64,000 bases of DNA. It comes from Betaproteobacteria bacterium (lineage in GTDB: Bacteria; Pseudomonadota; Gammaproteobacteria; Burkholderiales; Casimicrobiaceae). Below the pieces are notes generated by a model that was given only the letters and a program-made list of their open reading frames with translations, made no database searches and was not told where the DNA came from. The stretch covers positions 26,781 to 90,780 of the forward strand of contig PLYT01000005.1 of assembly GCA_003153475.1 (NCBI GenBank). The letters are read 5' to 3'. Made by a program: the position numbers and the translations under genes. Each line of letters begins with the position of its first letter. Positions within the stretch are counted from its first letter, which is position 1. Shown here piece by piece: positions 40,152-50,505 of the stretch.

Positions 40152-41674
40152 TCGTTAAGGCGCAATGGCGCCAGGTAGAGCTGCCGGTAGGCTTCGAACG
40201 GGATCGTTTCCGAGGCTTCGATCTGCCGCTGTTCGGCGAGCGACTCCTCGGCAAGCCGCGCGTAGCGGACAGCGACTTCGTCGGCGAGCGGCAGCTTGAG
40301 GATCGCTTCGCGATGCGCGCGCGACTGCTCGAGCACGAAATGGACGTACGAATTGCCGTGGTCGCGCGCCATCGCCTCCAGGACGCGCGCCGACGGCGTC
40401 GCCGCAGGGTCGTTCAGCGCCGCGACAGCCGAGGCCAGCGCATCGCGATGGGCGTTGCCTCCGTTCGCCTGATCGAGCGCCGCAGCGAACGGTGCGCACT
40501 CGGCCAGGATCTCGGCGCCCCAGTCGGACAGCCGCACTTCGCCCGCGCCGCGGACGAGTCGCAATCCGGGCTCCCGGCCGCGCGATGCGACGCGCTGCTT
40601 GTTGCCGACGATGGCCGAGAGCTCCTGTGCCGTATCGGGCGGACTCGGCGTCAGCGCGCAATGCAGCAGGAATACGTCGAGCATGCGCACGGTGGCCGCG
40701 GTGATGCCGATCGCATGAAAGGGATCGAGATCCATCAGCCGGACTTCGACGTACTCGACCCCGCGGTCGCGCAGCGCATGCAGCGGCCGCTCGCCGGGAT
40801 TGATCACCCGTTTCGGGCGGATGGTCCCGTAGAATTCGTTTTCGATCTGCAGCAGCGTCGTCCCGAGCTGCCGGTATTCGTCGCCGTCGCGTACGCCTAT
40901 CGCCTCGTAGGGCGGGTAGGGCTTGGTCAGCGCTTCCTGCAGCGACGCTACATAGCTCTTCAGGTTGTTGTAACTGACGGCGAGCGAGCCTTGCGCGTCG
41001 CTCTGGTAGCCCAGTCGCCCCATGCGCAGCGACGTCGCGTGCGGCAGGTAGAGCGTATCGCCGGAGAGGCGCTGCAGCTCGTGCGCGCGGCCCGCGACGA
41101 AGCTCGAGCACACGGCAGGCGAAGCGCCGAACAGATAGAGCAGGAGCCACGCGTTGCGGCGGAAGTTGCGGATCAGCGCGAAATAGTCGTCATTGCTGCG
41201 CTTGTCGGGCAGCGAAAAATTGTAGTGGATGCCGGAGATCGTCTGCATGCGCCGGCCGTAGCGATGCGACAGGCCCATGCGGTAGACGGTCTTGGCACGG
41301 CCGACGTTCGACGTGCCGTAGCGGCCGAGCGGAATCGCGTCGTCCGCGGGCAGGCGGCACGGCATGCTCGCGGCCCAGAGCAGCTCGTCGCCGATGGCCC
41401 GGTAGACGATCTGGTGAATCTCGGTCAGCTCGTCGAGGCACGATTGCGCGCTGGTGTGCACACCGGTGATCAGCTCCGCTTGCGACTCGCTGAAATCGGT
41501 AGTGACGAACGGATGCGTCAGCGCGGAGCCCAGCCTCGCCGGGTGCGGCGTCGTTGCCAGCATGCCGTCGGGTCGTACGCGCAGGCTCTCCTTTTCGATA
41601 CCGCGGCGCAGGTGGGAAAGCACCTCGCGCGGAGGCATCGGCATGGCGACGCGCTCCATCGCTTCAGCGGACAT
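40148..41674 (-). CDS. gshA: glutamate--cysteine ligase (proteobacterial type)
   Basis: GIEKESLRV; TDFSESQAELITGVH; YGRRMQTISGIHYNFSLPD; YVEVRLMDLDPF. Confidence 0.95.
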   Translation of the reverse strand: MSAEAMERVAMPMPPREVLSHLRRGIEKESLRVRPDGMLATTPHPARLGSALTHPFVTTDFSESQAELITGVHTSAQSCLDELTEIHQIVYRAIGDELLWAASMPCRLPADDAIPLGRYGTSNVGRAKTVYRMGLSHRYGRRMQTISGIHYNFSLPDKRSNDDYFALIRNFRRNAWLLLYLFGASPAVCSSFVAGRAHELQRLSGDTLYLPHATSLRMGRLGYQSDAQGSLAVSYNNLKSYVASLQEALTKPYPPYEAIGVRDGDEYRQLGTTLLQIENEFYGTIRPKRVINPGERPLHALRDRGVEYVEVRLMDLDPFHAIGITAATVRMLDVFLLHCALTPSPPDTAQELSAIVGNKQRVASRGREPGLRLVRGAGEVRLSDWGAEILAECAPFAAALDQANGGNAHRDALASAVAALNDPAATPSARVLEAMARDHGNSYVHFVLEQSRAHREAILKLPLADEVAVRYARLAEESLAEQRQIEASETIPFEAYRQLYLAPLRLNE

Positions 41675-41910
41675 ACGGAAGCCTCGCCGCGCGTGCGGGC
41701 GCCGGCGCGCGATCGGCGCGGGCAATGGCAGCCATATTCCGCAGGCGAATCGCGGTGAACGTCGGGGACATGGGGTTCGGAAGGCTTTCGAGTCGCGCAA
41801 TTGTAGCGGCTTTCCGCGCCGGCATCTCGATCCGCCAATAGTCCGCAGGCAACGACGGTGCGGCGCGACCGCAGTACAATCGACAGGCATCGTCCACGCC
41901 GGGAGCACGG

Positions 41911-42912
41911 ATGCTCGACTTCGGAAAGCACGGCCTGATTCGACCATTCGCAATGATCGCGCTCGCGGCCGCGGTGGTGGCCCCGCCAGCGCTTGGCCAG
42001 ACGCTCCCACCCGGGTATCCGGACCACACGATCAAGATCATCGCACCGGTGCAGCCCGGCGGCGGCGTCGATCTGGTCGCGCGCACCGTCGCCGATCGAC
42101 TCGGCCGGGCGTTGGGCGTGCCCATCGTCGTCGACAACCAGAGCGGCGGCGGAGGGGTCGTTGGATCGCTTGCCACCGCGCGCGCCGCGCCCGATGGCTA
42201 CACGCTTATGGTCGGCTATGTCGGCACGCATGGGACCAATCCGGCCGTGCGGAAGCTCCCTTACGACGCGATCAACGATTTCACGCCGATCGCGATGATC
42301 GCGGGCACGCCAAACGTATTGATCGTGCCCCCATCGGTACCGGTGAACACGCTGCAGGAATTCGTCGCGTATGTTAAGGCGCACCCCGGCAAGCTCTCCT
42401 ACGGCTCGTCGGGTCCCGGGACGCTGACGCATCTGGCGATGGAGCAGCTCAAGGTCGCCGCCAATCTCGACATCGAGCACGTTGCCTATCGCGGCATCGG
42501 CCCGGCCATCACCGACATTCTCGGCGGACAGACGCAGGCGCTGTTCCCGGGCCTTGCCGCAGCCCTGCCGCACATCAAGGCGGGCAAGATGAAGCCGCTC
42601 GCCGTCACCGGTACCAGGCGTCATCCGCTGCTACCCGACGTGCCGACGTTCGACGAGTTGGGCTACAAGGGGTTCGACGGCGTGCAATGGTATGGCATCG
42701 TCGGTCCGGCGAACCTGCCGGCCCCGATCGTCAAACGGCTTAACGAAGAGATCGGGAAGCTGCTGCAAAGCCCCGATCTGGCCGAGCGGCTTTCCGGTGA
42801 AGCGCTGCAGCCGATGCCGATGACGCCGGAGCAATTCGGGCAGTACATGCGCGACGACATCGCCAAATGGTCGAAACTCGCGAAGGACCGCGGCATCCAG
42901 ATTGGTGAATGA
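41911..42912 (+). CDS. Bug/TctC family tripartite tricarboxylate transporter substrate-binding protein
   Basis: YPDHTIKIIAPVQPGGGVDLVARTVADRLGRALGVPIVVDNQSGGGGVVG. Confidence 0.95.
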   Translation: MLDFGKHGLIRPFAMIALAAAVVAPPALGQTLPPGYPDHTIKIIAPVQPGGGVDLVARTVADRLGRALGVPIVVDNQSGGGGVVGSLATARAAPDGYTLMVGYVGTHGTNPAVRKLPYDAINDFTPIAMIAGTPNVLIVPPSVPVNTLQEFVAYVKAHPGKLSYGSSGPGTLTHLAMEQLKVAANLDIEHVAYRGIGPAITDILGGQTQALFPGLAAALPHIKAGKMKPLAVTGTRRHPLLPDVPTFDELGYKGFDGVQWYGIVGPANLPAPIVKRLNEEIGKLLQSPDLAERLSGEALQPMPMTPEQFGQYMRDDIAKWSKLAKDRGIQIGE

Positions 42913-44285
42913 TGGCCAACGACGCGCCCATCGCGACTGACGTCGACGCGCCGCCGATCACCCGCATCCTCGCCGACTTCGTTGCGGCGCATCCGTCGCG
43001 CGGATGGGATGCGAGCGTAGACCGTCAGGCGCATCGAAGCGTGCTCAACTGGGTCGGCTGCGCAATCGGCGCATCGCGCCATCCGGCCGTCGAAGCCGCG
43101 CTTGCCGCGGCCACCGAGCTCGCGCCCGGCGCGCAGGCGATGATCCTTGGACGAAGCGAGCGTCTCGACATCGCAAGCGCCGCCCTCGTCAACGGCATCA
43201 GCTCGCACACGTTCGATTTTGACGACACCCATCTGAAGACGATCATTCACCCGGCCGGTCCGGTCGCTTCCGCCGCCCTGGCGCTGGCCGAACATCGTCG
43301 AGCGAGCGGCCGCGAACTGATCGATGCGATCGTCCTGGGCATCGACGTCGAGTGCCGCATCGGCAACGCGATCTACCCGGACCACTACGATCGGGGCTGG
43401 CACATCACCGGCTCGACCGGCATGCTCGGCGCGGCGGCCGCCTGCGCCCGGATCCTCGAGCTCGACGCCGGCAGGACGGCGATGGCGCTGGGCATCGCCG
43501 CATCGCAACCGATCGGCGTGCGTGAACAATTCGGCTCGATGACCAAGGCGTTTCATATCGGCGGAGCCGCACGTGCCGGACTCATGTCGGCATTGATGGC
43601 GCGGCACGGCTACACCGCGTCGAGGCGTGCCCTCGAAGCGCCGCGCGGCCTGATGCAGACTTACTCGACCAAATGCGACTGGCGAGAGGTCACCGACGAG
43701 CTCGGCCTGCGTTTCGAGATCTCGTTCAACACCTACAAGCCGTTCGCCTGTGGCATCGTCATTCATCCCTGCATTGAGGGCTGCCGTCAGCTGCGCGATG
43801 CACATGGTTTGCGCGCCGACGACATCGAGCGCATCGATTTGCTCGTGCATCCGCTGGTGCTCGAGTTGACCGGCAAGCGCGCGCCCAAGAGCGGACTTGA
43901 AGCCAAGTTCAGCGTCTACCACGCCTGTGCCGCGGCCATTTTGTTCGGCCAGGCCGGCGAAGCCGAATTTTCGGACGCGATCGCCGCGCGCGCCGACGTA
44001 ATCGCGCTGCGCGATCGCGTTCACGCCAGCGTGGACGCGTCGATCGGCGAATCGGCTGCCGACGTGACGATTCATTGCAGGGACGGCCGCGATCTGCACC
44101 TCGAGGTCGCGCATGCGATCGGCAGCCTGCAGCGGCCGATGAGCGACGCCGACCTCTCGCGCAAGTTCCACGGGCTGGTCGATCCTGTCCTCGGCGCCGC
44201 GCGCGCCCGGCGTCTGGTCGAGCTCTGCGGCACGCTCGCCGACGCCGACAACGTCGACGCGCTCAAGGCGGCGGCGACGGACTAG
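42909..44285 (+). CDS. MmgE/PrpD family protein
   Basis: SSHTFDFDDTHLKTIIHPAGPVASAALALAEH; GTKAFHIGGAARAGLMSALMARHGYT-type motif. Confidence 0.95.
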   Translation: MMANDAPIATDVDAPPITRILADFVAAHPSRGWDASVDRQAHRSVLNWVGCAIGASRHPAVEAALAAATELAPGAQAMILGRSERLDIASAALVNGISSHTFDFDDTHLKTIIHPAGPVASAALALAEHRRASGRELIDAIVLGIDVECRIGNAIYPDHYDRGWHITGSTGMLGAAAACARILELDAGRTAMALGIAASQPIGVREQFGSMTKAFHIGGAARAGLMSALMARHGYTASRRALEAPRGLMQTYSTKCDWREVTDELGLRFEISFNTYKPFACGIVIHPCIEGCRQLRDAHGLRADDIERIDLLVHPLVLELTGKRAPKSGLEAKFSVYHACAAAILFGQAGEAEFSDAIAARADVIALRDRVHASVDASIGESAADVTIHCRDGRDLHLEVAHAIGSLQRPMSDADLSRKFHGLVDPVLGAARARRLVELCGTLADADNVDALKAAATD

Positions 44286-44346
44286 CGGCAACAAGGCGCG
44301 ATGGGCGATCGACTCGCCCTCGCCGTGCTGGAGGGCGGTCAGCGTT

Positions 44347-46719
44347 CTAGCTGCCGAGTGCACGCCAGACGCGCTCCGGCGTAAGCGGCATCTGCATCGC
44401 CTCGGCCCGCGCGCCTTTTCCAGCACGCGCCAGCGCATCGATCACCGCGTTGACGACCGCCGGCGTCGCGCCTATCGTGCCGAGCTCGCCGACACCCTTG
44501 ACGCCCATCGCGTTGTTGCGACACGGCGTCGATTCGTCCATCGTCATCGTGAAGTGCTCGATCATCGCCGCGCGCGGCAGCGCGTAGTCGAGCAGAGTCG
44601 CCGAAAGCGCCTGCCCGGACTTGCGGTCGTAGACGAATTCCTCGCACAGCGCCTGGCCGATGCCCTGCACCGCGCCGCCCTCGAGCTGACCGACGACGAT
44701 CATCGGATTGACGACGCGGCCGACGTCGTTGACCGACCAGTAGCCGACGACGGCGACGGCGCCCGTTTCCGGATCGACCTCGACCTCGCAGATGTGGCAG
44801 CCGTTGGGCCAGGTCGCGTCGGCCACCGAGCTCACGCTGTCAAGAACGATCTTGTGCTGCGGCTGGCGGCGCGCGAGCTCGAACAGGCCGATGCGCCGGT
44901 CGGTGCCGGCAATGCTGAACACGCCGTCGCGGTATTCGATATCGCCGGTCGCCGCTTCGAGCGCGTTGGCAGCCAGCACCTGAGCGGCGATGACCGTCCG
45001 CTCGGCGCCGACTTTCACTGCCGAACCGCCGACGAACAGCGAGCGCGAGCCCGCGCTGCCGAAACCGGTGCCGCGGTCGGTATCACCCTGTACGATGCGG
45101 ATCGCATCAATCGGGACGCCGAACACGTCGACCGCGAGCTGCGCGTAGGTCGTTGCGAGTCCCTGACCCATCGCCTGCGTCGCCGAAAAGATCTCGATCG
45201 TGCCTCGGTCCCCGGTCGAGCCTTCGACGGTGACCGTCACCCGTTCCTCGAACACGTCGGCGCCGGTCCATTCCAGAAACGCCGCCATGCCGCGCCCGCG
45301 CAGCCGGCCGCGGCGGCGCGAGTCGGCGGCACGGGTGTCGAAGTCCTGCCAGCGCGCAAGCGCCGTCGCCTTGTCGAGCACCAGCTCGAATTGCCCGCTG
45401 TCGTAAGTCTTGTCCATCGCGTTGCGGTACGGCATCTGTCCCGGACGGATCATGTTGCGCCGGCGAAGCTCGACCGGATCGATGCCCGTCCGACGCGCCG
45501 CGGCTTCCATCAGCCGCTCGATAATGTAGATCGCCTCGGGGCGCCCCGCACCGCGATAGGCGCCGGTCGGCGCGGTGTTGGTCAGCACCGCCCGGATGCG
45601 GATGTCGATCGTGCCGATGTCGTAGATGCTGGTCGAGACCCACGGGCCGATCAAAAGCTGGATGACCACGCCGGCCGGCGTGCCGCAGGCGCCGACATTG
45701 GCCAGCGAATCGACGCGCAACGCGAGCACGCGCCCTTCGCCGTCGAGTGCGAGCTCGGCCCTGCTGGTCACATCGCGGCCGTGCGTCGCCGCCAGGAATT
45801 CCTCGAGGCGCTCGGCCCGCCATTTGAGCGGCATCCCGTATTTGCGCGCAGCCCAGGCGAGCACCACGTCTTCGGGATAGAGGCCGGTCTTCATCCCGAA
45901 GCCGCCGCCGACGTCGCCGACCAGTACCCGCACCTTGTCGGTCGGGATGCCGAGAACGGCTTCGCAAAGATCGTCGCGCAATCCGGTCGGGGTCTGGCAA
46001 CTGACGCGCAGCGTAATCCGCCCGGTCGTCGCATCGTAGCTCGCGAGCACCGCACGCGGCTCGATCGGGCACGGGGCGACGCGCTGATTGACCAGATCCA
46101 GCGACACCCGGTGCGCGGCCCGTGCGAATGCGGCGGTGGTCGCTGCCGCGTCGCCGTGCCTTGCCTCGCAGGCGATGTTGCCCGGCGCAGGCGGCCAGAC
46201 CAGCGGCGAGCCCGGGATCACCGCGGCCGTGGGGTCGACCACCGCCGGCAGCGGTTCGTAATGGACGTCGATCGCCTCCGCGGCATCGCGCGCCTGCTGC
46301 GGAGTTTGCGCGATCACGGCGGCAACGGCTTCGCCGACGAAGCGCACCACTCCGACCGCCAGCGCATGACGCGGCGGCGACGCCGTCGGCGATCCATCGA
46401 CGCGCTTGAAGTCTGCCGACAGCGGCAACGAGCGGACGGCATCGCGGACCAGGTCCTCGCCGGTGACAATCGCGACGACGCCGGGCAAGCCTTCGGCGGC
46501 GCGGCCGTCGATCGTCTCGATTCGCGCGTGCGCGTGCGGCGAACGCAGGAAGCAGACCCAGGCCTGTCCGGGGACAGAGAAATCGTCGACGAAGCGGCCG
46601 GCACCGGTCAACAGCGCTTCGTCCTCGACGCGGGGCACCGATTTGCCGCTGCCGAAGCGGACGTATGGCGATTCTGCGGTCACGGTCAAATCTCGAATGG
46701 CTTTGGCGGCGCGCGCCAA
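44347..46719 (-). CDS. xanthine dehydrogenase/CO dehydrogenase family molybdopterin-binding large subunit
   Basis: VPRVEDEALLTGAGRFVDDF; VGDVGGGFGMKTGLYPEDVVLAWAARKYGMPLKW; GAYRGAGRPEAIYIIERLMEAAA. Confidence 0.94.
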   Translation of the reverse strand: MARAAKAIRDLTVTAESPYVRFGSGKSVPRVEDEALLTGAGRFVDDFSVPGQAWVCFLRSPHAHARIETIDGRAAEGLPGVVAIVTGEDLVRDAVRSLPLSADFKRVDGSPTASPPRHALAVGVVRFVGEAVAAVIAQTPQQARDAAEAIDVHYEPLPAVVDPTAAVIPGSPLVWPPAPGNIACEARHGDAAATTAAFARAAHRVSLDLVNQRVAPCPIEPRAVLASYDATTGRITLRVSCQTPTGLRDDLCEAVLGIPTDKVRVLVGDVGGGFGMKTGLYPEDVVLAWAARKYGMPLKWRAERLEEFLAATHGRDVTSRAELALDGEGRVLALRVDSLANVGACGTPAGVVIQLLIGPWVSTSIYDIGTIDIRIRAVLTNTAPTGAYRGAGRPEAIYIIERLMEAAARRTGIDPVELRRRNMIRPGQMPYRNAMDKTYDSGQFELVLDKATALARWQDFDTRAADSRRRGRLRGRGMAAFLEWTGADVFEERVTVTVEGSTGDRGTIEIFSATQAMGQGLATTYAQLAVDVFGVPIDAIRIVQGDTDRGTGFGSAGSRSLFVGGSAVKVGAERTVIAAQVLAANALEAATGDIEYRDGVFSIAGTDRRIGLFELARRQPQHKIVLDSVSSVADATWPNGCHICEVEVDPETGAVAVVGYWSVNDVGRVVNPMIVVGQLEGGAVQGIGQALCEEFVYDRKSGQALSATLLDYALPRAAMIEHFTMTMDESTPCRNNAMGVKGVGELGTIGATPAVVNAVIDALARAGKGARAEAMQMPLTPERVWRALGS

Positions 46720-47023
46720 AGTCGCGATGGTAACGCACCGGAGCCGTTAGCGTGCCGCCGGCATCGTCATCGGCCGCGTGACGATACAGACCGTGGATCA
46801 CCTTTGCCGAATTCGTCATCGTGTTCGCGCAAAGTTAGCTGATCGCGGCGCTCCTGCGAACGACGATCGCGTGTATCGTCGGTACGGGCACGCCGACGGC
46901 GCCCTTGAACCCGGGCGGAGGCGCAAAACGAACTTCGTTCGGTTCGTGCGGACCAAGGCATTGGCGCCAACACATCGGCATGGGTATCGGCGTCGCGCGT
47001 CTTATAGCCACGGGAGAGCGATC

Positions 47024-47971
47024 ATGGCATATCCATCGACGGCCGAAGAGGCACATCGGATCGATCCATCCGACGGTCCTGCCGCCGGCGAACCGATGCT
47101 GGCCGCCGACACCGATGCGCGGCCGATCCGCGCGCCGCGGCGAAATAGCTGGACGCGACCCGTCGGGGTCCTGCTGGTACTCGTTGCGCTGGGCGCGCTC
47201 GGTTATTTCCTCTGGCAGAAAAACCAGTCCGTAGAGACGACTGCGCCGATCCCCAACGCACCGGCGCAAGCGGCGCCGCCGATCGCCGAAGCTCCGCCGG
47301 CGGTCGATCATCCGATCGAGCAGGCGAAAGGGACCGTTCCGCCGGCAGTCGAGCAGAAGCCGCTGCCCGCGCTGATGGTCAGCGACACCACGATGCAGAA
47401 TACGCTGGCCGATCTGTTCGGCTCGGCGAGCTTGGGCAGGATATTCTACGAGGATGCGATCGTTCACCGCTTTGTCACGACGGTCGACAACCTGCCGCGC
47501 AAGACGCTTCCGATGCGCTATTTGCCGGTCAAGCCGCTCGGCGGCGCGTTCGTCACCACAGGCAGCGACGAAGCGCTTGCGATCGGCGCCGACAACGCCG
47601 CGCGCTATGCGCCTTATGTGCGCATTGCCGACGCGGTGGACGCCAAGACGCTGGTCGGCATCTACGTGCACTTCTACCCGTTGCTGCAGCAGGACTACCG
47701 CGCGCTCGGTTATCCCAACGGATACTTCAACGATCGTCTGGTACAGACGATCGACGACCTGCTCGCGGCACCCGACATGACGACGCCGCCGACGCTGATC
47801 CAGCCGAAAGTCTTGTATCAGTACGCCGATCCGGAGCTCGAATCGCGTTCCGCAGGACAGAAAGTCATGATGCGCATGGGCAGCGAGAATGCGGCCAGGA
47901 TCAAGGCCAAGCTGCGCGAAATACGCGCGGAGCTGACCGGGATTCCCGCGGCAGAGCTCAAGAAGAAATAG
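47024..47971 (+). CDS. DUF3014 domain-containing membrane protein
   Basis: Single TM VGVLLVLVALGALGYFLW; PLPALMVSDTTMQNTLADLFGSASLGRIFYEDAIVHRFVTTVDNLPRKTLPMRYLPV. Confidence 0.88.
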   Translation: MAYPSTAEEAHRIDPSDGPAAGEPMLAADTDARPIRAPRRNSWTRPVGVLLVLVALGALGYFLWQKNQSVETTAPIPNAPAQAAPPIAEAPPAVDHPIEQAKGTVPPAVEQKPLPALMVSDTTMQNTLADLFGSASLGRIFYEDAIVHRFVTTVDNLPRKTLPMRYLPVKPLGGAFVTTGSDEALAIGADNAARYAPYVRIADAVDAKTLVGIYVHFYPLLQQDYRALGYPNGYFNDRLVQTIDDLLAAPDMTTPPTLIQPKVLYQYADPELESRSAGQKVMMRMGSENAARIKAKLREIRAELTGIPAAELKKK

Positions 47972-48010
47972 CGACCGGCTCCACGGATCGAATAGCCGCC
48001 GACGATTGAC

Positions 48011-48712
48011 ATGACGATCAGCCGACCGCTTACGCGCCGGCAGGCGCTTGCGCTGCTCGGCGCGTCCGGCGCCGCGCTGCTGTCTGCCCGACGCGCCCGC
48101 GCGGCGAACGACAGCCTCCCGGCGTGCGTCGTCCGTCCGCGCCAGACCGAAGGCCCGTTCTTCGTCGACGGCGACCTCGAGCGAACCGATCTGCGCATCG
48201 ACCCCCGCACCGGTGCAGTCAAGGTGGGGACGCCGTTACGGCTGGCTTTCCGGGTCTCGCAGGTCGGCGGGTCGGCTTGCGCGCCGCTCGCCCGCGCCGA
48301 GGTGCACGTCTGGCATTGCGATGCGGACGGCCACTATTCATCGGTGCGCGATCCGCGGACGCCCAACGCCGGCCAGGCGTTTCTGCGTGGCTTCCAGCAG
48401 ACCGACGCCGATGGCACGGCGCGTTTTATGACCATCTACCCGGGCTGGTACCCGGGACGCGCGGTCCATCTGCATTTCAAGATCCGCACCGCCACTGCGG
48501 CGCGCGCCGCCGAGTTCACTTCGCAGCTCTATTTCGACGACGCGCTGAGCGAGCACGTCTACGCCACGCCACCGTATGCGACCCGCGGGCGGCAGAAGCT
48601 CGCCAACGCCGACGACTTCCTGTTTCGCGACGGGGGCAGACAGCTTCTGCTGGACGTCACACCGCAAGGCAAAGGCTACGCCGCCGTGTTCGACATCGGC
48701 CTGCAAGCCTAG
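48011..48712 (+). CDS. intradiol ring-cleavage dioxygenase-like protein (protocatechuate 3,4-dioxygenase beta-like)
   Basis: Tat-like TRRQALALLGASGAALLSARRARA; TEGPFFVDGDLERTDLR; VHVWHCDADGHYS; YPGWYPGRAVHLHFKI. Confidence 0.92.
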   Translation: MTISRPLTRRQALALLGASGAALLSARRARAANDSLPACVVRPRQTEGPFFVDGDLERTDLRIDPRTGAVKVGTPLRLAFRVSQVGGSACAPLARAEVHVWHCDADGHYSSVRDPRTPNAGQAFLRGFQQTDADGTARFMTIYPGWYPGRAVHLHFKIRTATAARAAEFTSQLYFDDALSEHVYATPPYATRGRQKLANADDFLFRDGGRQLLLDVTPQGKGYAAVFDIGLQA

Positions 48713-48727
48713 GGAGCCGCAGCGCCG

Positions 48728-49036
48728 CTAGGCGATGCGGTAGGGATCGAGCTCGAGCGACTCGAGCCGGGCGCCGAGCAGAATGACATGGCCGCCGCGC
48801 CGAGTGATGCCATCCTCGGAAAACTCGAAGGAAAAAGTTCGCCGCAGGCGCAGCAAGCCTTCCGCATCGCGCGCAAAGCGCGTACGCGCACCCTGTACCG
48901 TGTCATCGAGGAATTGCAGGCCCTGAGCGCGGCAGGCTTCGCGCGCTGCGACTGTGGCGGCTTCGCGCGCCCGCAGGGCATCAAACGCAATCCAGCCGCC
49001 GAGCGCAACGACGATGAGTACGACGATCTCCGACAT
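48728..49036 (-). CDS. DUF3301 domain-containing protein
   Basis: MSEIVVLIVVALGGWIAFDALRAREAATVAAREACRAQGLQFLDDTVQ; internal start of ORF 48728..49120. Confidence 0.85.
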   Translation of the reverse strand: MSEIVVLIVVALGGWIAFDALRAREAATVAAREACRAQGLQFLDDTVQGARTRFARDAEGLLRLRRTFSFEFSEDGITRRGGHVILLGARLESLELDPYRIA

Positions 49037-49160
49037 GCGAACCCGCTTTCGCGCAAAGCGCTCAGGCTGGCCTCCCTGGCGCCGACATGGGGGCGGGCAG
49101 CCGCATTGCAAGCGCAACACTGGTCCAACGGACTGCCTCGCCCATTCGCGAAGCTCGCGT

Positions 49161-49673
49161 TCAGCGCGGGTCGAGGGTCGGCGGACGCCAGCTTTGCGGC
49201 TTGAGACCCGCGGGCCGCAACATGCGCATCATGAAAATCGCCGCTTCGCGGCCGCGGTAGTAGCCGGGCGCGCGCAGCATTTCGACAAAACCCAGCCCGC
49301 GATACAGCGCATAAGCGGCAGCGTTGTCGGTGCGCAATTCGACCTTGATCGATGCGATGCCGGCAATCGCCGCCGATTCCAGCAGCCATTCGGTCATGCG
49401 GCGCGCGATGCCGCGGCGCTGGTGGGTCGCTCGCACGGCGAGCAGGACCAGATGTGCATGCTCATCGCCGAAGCTCATGATCGCGAAGCCGGCCACGCGT
49501 TGACCGTCGCAGGCCGCGAGCGCCACGCTGTTGACGTCGTCGATCAGCTGGCGAATCCGTTCGGCGCGGTAGTGCCAGCCCAGTCCAGCCTCCACCAGAT
49601 CGCGCGACATCAGCGCAAGCGCCGGCGCTTCGCTCCGGCGTGCGAATCGCAATGTGATGGCCGTGGCGTTCAT
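49161..49673 (-). CDS. GNAT family N-acetyltransferase (RimI-like)
   Basis: LVLLAVRATHQRRGIARRMTEWLLESA..VELRTDNAAAYALYRGLGFVEM. Confidence 0.9.
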   Translation of the reverse strand: MNATAITLRFARRSEAPALALMSRDLVEAGLGWHYRAERIRQLIDDVNSVALAACDGQRVAGFAIMSFGDEHAHLVLLAVRATHQRRGIARRMTEWLLESAAIAGIASIKVELRTDNAAAYALYRGLGFVEMLRAPGYYRGREAAIFMMRMLRPAGLKPQSWRPPTLDPR

Positions 49674-49738
49674 TGCCCGTGATTCTGCCACGACTAAAGG
49701 CTTTCGGGCTCGGTGGACGGCGTCGGTCGATCCGGGCG

Positions 49739-49765
49739 AAAAAAAACCAGGGGCCGCGCCCCGGG
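49739..49765 (-). terminator. candidate Rho-independent terminator (minus strand)
   Basis: A-run then GGGGC-cgc-GCCCC stem on plus; reads hairpin then T-run on minus. Confidence 0.55.
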
Positions 49766-50041
49766 GCCGCACGCGCCCGCTGGCGCGCGCGCTCTGCTAC
49801 GACTTGTCGGAATCGCGCCGCGCCAGGTTGACGTGGCCTGTGCGCGCGCGACTGTTGGTGTTGGCATGACTCCTCGAAGTGGGCGTGCGAGCCACCCGCG
49901 ATCCGCGAGGCATCGTCCGGTCGCGAGGGAATGTCAGCGACTCGTGACGCCAGGAGCCCCAGCCCCAGTGACGGTCGCGATCGCCGCCGTCGAAGCGGAA
50001 CCGCCCGGTGATCGTCGGTACTGCACCCGACGCGGCGACGA

Positions 50042-50311
50042 TCAGCCCGGGTGTCCGCGCCGTCGCTTGGGTGGCCGCCCGAAGCAGAACAGCATGCTCG
50101 CCAGCGCGAGCGCGATGACCAGCGGCGACACCAGCAGCGTCGCCAGCCAGTTCCAGGTTACAGTGGGGTCGAAGACATGCAGGCACAGATACATCACCGA
50201 CGGCGCCGCCAACGTCGCGGCGAGCGTCGACCGCGTCGTGTCGCGAAACAGGCGCTCGGATGCGATTCCGATCAGCACCGGCAACACGAACAGCACGACG
50301 AATGCTCGCAT
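50042..50311 (-). CDS. hypothetical small membrane protein
   Basis: MRAFVVLFVLPVLIGIASERLFRD..MYLCLHVFDPTVTWNWLATLLVSPLVIALALASMLFCFG; start chosen within ORF 50042..50428. Confidence 0.5.
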   Translation of the reverse strand: MRAFVVLFVLPVLIGIASERLFRDTTRSTLAATLAAPSVMYLCLHVFDPTVTWNWLATLLVSPLVIALALASMLFCFGRPPKRRRGHPG

Positions 50312-50426
50312 GATTCCAGCTCCGTGCACGGCGCGGCCGCCTGCGGTCGCCAGCACCGTAGTCCGATATTCTGCGACCGGGACAGCGCCGGCGCAATCGA
50401 CCAGCCGGCCCCGCGACGTGCTTGAC

Positions 50427-50473
50427 ATTAGTCTTAAAATGGACTAATTGTTAGTTATAGTCCATCGTTGGAC
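50427..50473. promoter_or_regulatory. promoter/operator region of the RES/Xre module: ATTAGTC-N8-GACTAAT and GTCCA-N4-TGGAC inverted repeats
   Basis: Overlaps a TTGACA (-35-like) at 50423-50428; AT-rich in a GC-rich context. Confidence 0.5.
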
Positions 50474-50505
50474 ATAGGTTACCGATTCCAAAGCCGCCCC
50501 GACGA

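Noticed and set aside
44554-46842. 762-aa plus-strand ORF
   Set aside because: Shadow of the molybdenum-hydroxylase gene on the minus strand
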